Source: Marsupella aquatica
Lineage: Eukaryota > Marchantiophyta
Direction of reading: 5' to 3'
Assembly (NCBI GenBank): GCA_973895155.1
Contig: OZ316893.1
Location: forward strand, 2,232,001 to 2,296,000
Length of the DNA: 64,000 bases
In this document: positions 61,063-64,000 of the stretch, piece after piece
How the letters are laid out: the number at the start of each line of letters is the position of its first letter
How positions within the stretch are numbered: position 1 is the first letter of the stretch
Program-made: the position numbers and the translations under genes
The notes under the pieces: model-generated
Database searches by the model: none
Seen by the model: the letters and a program-made list of their open reading frames with translations, nothing else
Told to the model about the DNA's origin: nothing

Positions 61063-62755
61063 CTCCAGAAAGTTAACGTAAGAATTTGTTTCCAGTCGTA
61101 GTTGACGTTTACAGACGCATTGAAGTGGTCTAGAGTAATGCAATTGCTGCATTATATGGATGAAGCTTCCGCCGTGGAAACGACAGGAATAGATCCCCTA
61201 GTCGAAAAGGTGCCCTTCCCATGCTGGAACTCTGATGCACCTGTATGTATTCTGAGCACTATGAAACTTTGATGCACCTCTGAGGGTTTCAAGAGGCGAA
61301 GGACAGGTGCTAGGCTTATTATTGACCTAGACAATTATTACAATGATTCAAATGGCACAGTGATGAAATTCTGCGTCGCATGATTCTGTTCTGTACATGA
61401 GTATAGAATTCAATCGTGCTTGACCCCAAAGACTGCGACGATGGGCTGTGGCGATAATCGGCAAAGGTCACGAAGTTTTCTCATCTTCAGTGGTTGAGTC
61501 ACCACGAGTAAAGATGTGAGAATTATTTTCAATACGAATCCGTTATCCTGGAAAATTGCATTGTGATCCCCTCAACTGGAATTTGTTTGTGAACGGGGCT
61601 CTGAGGGCTTTCTATGGATCTGTATCCTGAATGCGTTGGTAATTTTCAATAGTTATATCTTTAAGTGATCAAGTTACTCATCAATCCGTACGAGGTTCTG
61701 AAGACTTGACTGCGTACAAGAGGAATTCTTGTATTGTTTAAATGTTTTCCTATAACCGCTTAGTGAACAAACGAATCGATATTGGGGAATAGAAAAGGAG
61801 ACTATTCTTTGGGTAGGAATATATTTGACAGCTTACTGACTTGCCTCTGATACACCAGCAAAACATTTTGGATTTGCGGTTCAAGAGACCACCAAAACCC
61901 TTCAATGATCTGGAAGAATTATGTGTGGCCCCTAAGAATGAAGCAAAACACAACATGCAACACCCACGACAATGGAGACTGAACAGTTGTGAGAAATTAA
62001 TTCATGGTTGCAGTCGCGAAAAACCTCCAGCTCTACACAACTTGACCGCAAGCTGGGTTAGGCGGTCTACATTTTCTTGAAAAGTCCCGCCAGAGTTTCC
62101 GGCTCAGGACAAAGTGTCAGTGGCTCACAACTGCAGCACACTGTATAAAGAGTAGAATATGTTTTCCTCGGTGGGTACATTTACAGATTACGGAAAACTT
62201 ACTCGGACTTCTTCTACAGTTTCAAATTTCTTTCTCCTCCACAGGAAAGGAGGTAAAACTGCTATAGTGCGTACAAATCTAGTAAGACAAATTGATCCTT
62301 ATGCTCTCTTTTAGAGAGAATGCTTACTGCAAACAGTGAGCTCAGTGAAGCTGTCAAAAATCACCGTCCATTACATCTTTGGAGGCCAATCGAGAGAACG
62401 CACACAATTCAGTGCTACAATTATAAGAAAGGTTAAGGCAAGTCTGAACTATCTCGTATCATCTGTTACGAGCATGACAGATTTGGTGAATCACGCTAGA
62501 CATAAGGTCCCTCTAGCCATGATCAGGGAACAGAAGAGGAGAAAATGGAAGAGGGCAGCACACACGATGTTCGCAGTTGCCGGAAGATGACCTTCAAATA
62601 ATATTCAGCTTCTGTCAAATTGACGAGCAATTCTGCCAAATGAAATTCTGCCCTCAAAAGCGAAAGTTTAAAAGCCCATCAGATATATCGTGAAGTGCAA
62701 GCACTGTGCCAGTAGATGCTTCCAAGATCAGGATTGTTTCGAGCCCACGCAGCCC
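61063..62755. other. TFB2 3' flank; no further gene recognised
   Basis: The region should hold the TFB2 3' UTR (plus) and the 3' UTR of the receptor kinase (minus, upstream of 62755 in coordinates). A plus-strand frame at 62336-62590 rich in Lys/Arg has no recognisable family and no ATG at its start. Confidence 0.4.
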
Positions 62756-64000
62756 TCACTGCAACATGTTCAGGACCATCTTCATAGTAGGGCGGTGCCC
62801 AGGATTCTCCTGTGAACATATGAGAGCAACTTTCATGAAGTGCGCCACCTGCTTCTGGTTTGTATCCTTTAATCCATTGAGAGTTGGATCCAGGATATTC
62901 ATAGCCTTACGAGAAAAGCAAACTTTTTCCCAAGTGGTGAGGGATAGTTCATTCTTATTCATCTCCGGGACGGGCTTCTTGCCGGTGATCAATTCCATTA
63001 GAAGGATACCAAAACTGTACACGTCTCCTTTCGGAGAAACTGTGGGGGAGGTGACGTATTCTGCAAAGACAATGAACAGGGACGGCATATCAGAATGGTA
63101 GCTGGATCAGTGCTCTCTCAACTCTACCATTCTAAGTGTCATCGTTGGTGAGAAATACTGGGCTATCCTCTCCACCTTTGCGCACCAAAAATTAAGAAAT
63201 CAATCAAGCAAGGAGGTAGAAAATCGACAACGTACCGGGAGGCAAGTAGCTGAGGGAGCTACCCACGGATGAGTTGGTCATGTCCATCAGCTTGTGGGCG
63301 AAGATTAGCCTCTTGAGTCCGAAGTCTTCCAGGTGAGGATTGAGCTCGTGATCAAGCAAAATGTTGGAAGGCTTTAGATCACAATGCACAATAGGTGTGC
63401 CGCAATCATGATGCAAGTAAGTCAAACCTTTGGCGATACCTCTGGCCACTTTAGCACGAGTTGGCCAATCCAGATCACACGCTGGTCCTTTATAAAGATG
63501 CTTTTCCAAGCTGCCATTGGACATGAATTGGACCACTATGGCGCTTATCTCTCTGTCAAAACAATAGCCCAAGATAGCAACCAAATTCCGGTGCCTCAAT
63601 CTCCCCAGCTCGTTCAGCTCTTGGAGAAACTCGGAAGTGATTAAATTGCCACTAGGTATCTTGAGCTTCTTCACAGACACGAGGACTAAGTCCGGAAGAA
63701 CACCTCTGTATACCTTGCTCAGACTGCCTGTACCAAGAACGTTGACGTCCAAAAAGTTCTCCGTTGCAAGCTTTAGGTCTTGAACTGTAAACCGCAGCTG
63801 TGGGTAGAAAACTTCACTTCTTGCTATGATACTTCCGTCCTTGTCAGGAATTGGCCGCAAATGTCCCAACCGCCACCAGATGAAAACAGCCGCTACAACT
63901 ACAGCAATAACACCAAAGCCACCAGCAGCTACGCCCATTATGGCTGCGGCTGACATTTTCTTAATGGATTTGTTGCCAGGGGGTGGAGCGAGTCCAGAGC
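62756..64000 (-). CDS. LRR receptor-like kinase, membrane and kinase part (5' end outside window)
   Basis: Two exons are visible: 64000-63236 (open at the window edge) and 63060-62756, joined in phase 1 (GTACGT donor, TTTGCAG acceptor), stop TGA. After a short extracellular PPPGNKSIKKM stretch comes one membrane segment (about 63940-63870, VAAGGFGVIAVVVAAVFIWW) and a full kinase domain. Visible are a glycine loop LGTGSLSKVYRG, the ATP-site lysine in VSVKKL, VHCDLKPSNILLD, EDFGL, PPEYVT, KGDVYSFG and the closing HRPTM. Cys before the catalytic Asp makes it a non-RD kinase, like FLS2, EFR and XA21, which sense microbial patterns. Sequence style is closest to that LRR class, so the missing N-terminus should be leucine-rich repeats. 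All catalytic residues are present, so an active receptor is likely. Ligand unknown. Confidence 0.93.

Overview
The window is nuclear DNA of a land plant. It holds spliced GT-AG genes for plant-specific families (a three-RRM UBP1/RBP45/47-type RNA-binding protein, a GH19 chitinase-like protein, a non-RD LRR receptor kinase, an L18a-like small membrane protein), a TFIIH p52/TFB2 gene, and plant-type Copia, LINE and PIF/Harbinger transposons. I cannot fix the species. The gene structures and divergent proteins would suit a non-flowering plant, but that is only an impression.

Layout. Positions 1-1.4 kb hold the last two exons of an unidentified plus-strand gene. Positions 1.9-8 kb are repeats, a Copia trace and the 3' part of a LINE. 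Positions 8.4-11.1 kb carry the three-exon minus-strand L18a-like gene. Positions 13.5-36.3 kb are a nest of mobile elements. It contains tandem minisatellites, a dispersed repeat of about 280 bp in both orientations, a decayed gag-like ORF block, and a complete but dead two-gene Harbinger element (19.9-24.4 kb) that landed in one copy of that repeat and was later hit by a solo LTR. An old LINE (about 27.8-36.3 kb) was hit by a young 6.16 kb Copia element (28359-34519), which itself contains a 1.85 kb LTR-like insertion, and by an 0.8 kb foldback element. Positions 36.7-37.9 kb hold an old duplication with a short LINE insertion.

Genes resume at 39 kb. They are the RNA-binding protein (39051-45060, 8 exons, 470 aa), GH19 chitinase-like (50106-51630, minus, 2 exons, 290 aa), TFB2 (55446-61062, 15 exons, 463 aa), and the kinase end of an LRR receptor kinase (62756 to the window edge, minus). 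Between them lie another solo LTR of the same Copia family (46620-47084) and several degenerate tandem arrays.

The host genes do not form a pathway: they act in mRNA binding, cell-wall/chitin biology, transcription and repair, and signalling. What links much of the window is its insertion history. Most joins can be read to the base from target-site duplications (GAGAT, CTAAG, GAGCT, GATGA and a 15-bp LINE duplication). Splice sites were inferred by eye from reading frame, consensus and remembered family similarity; no search was run.
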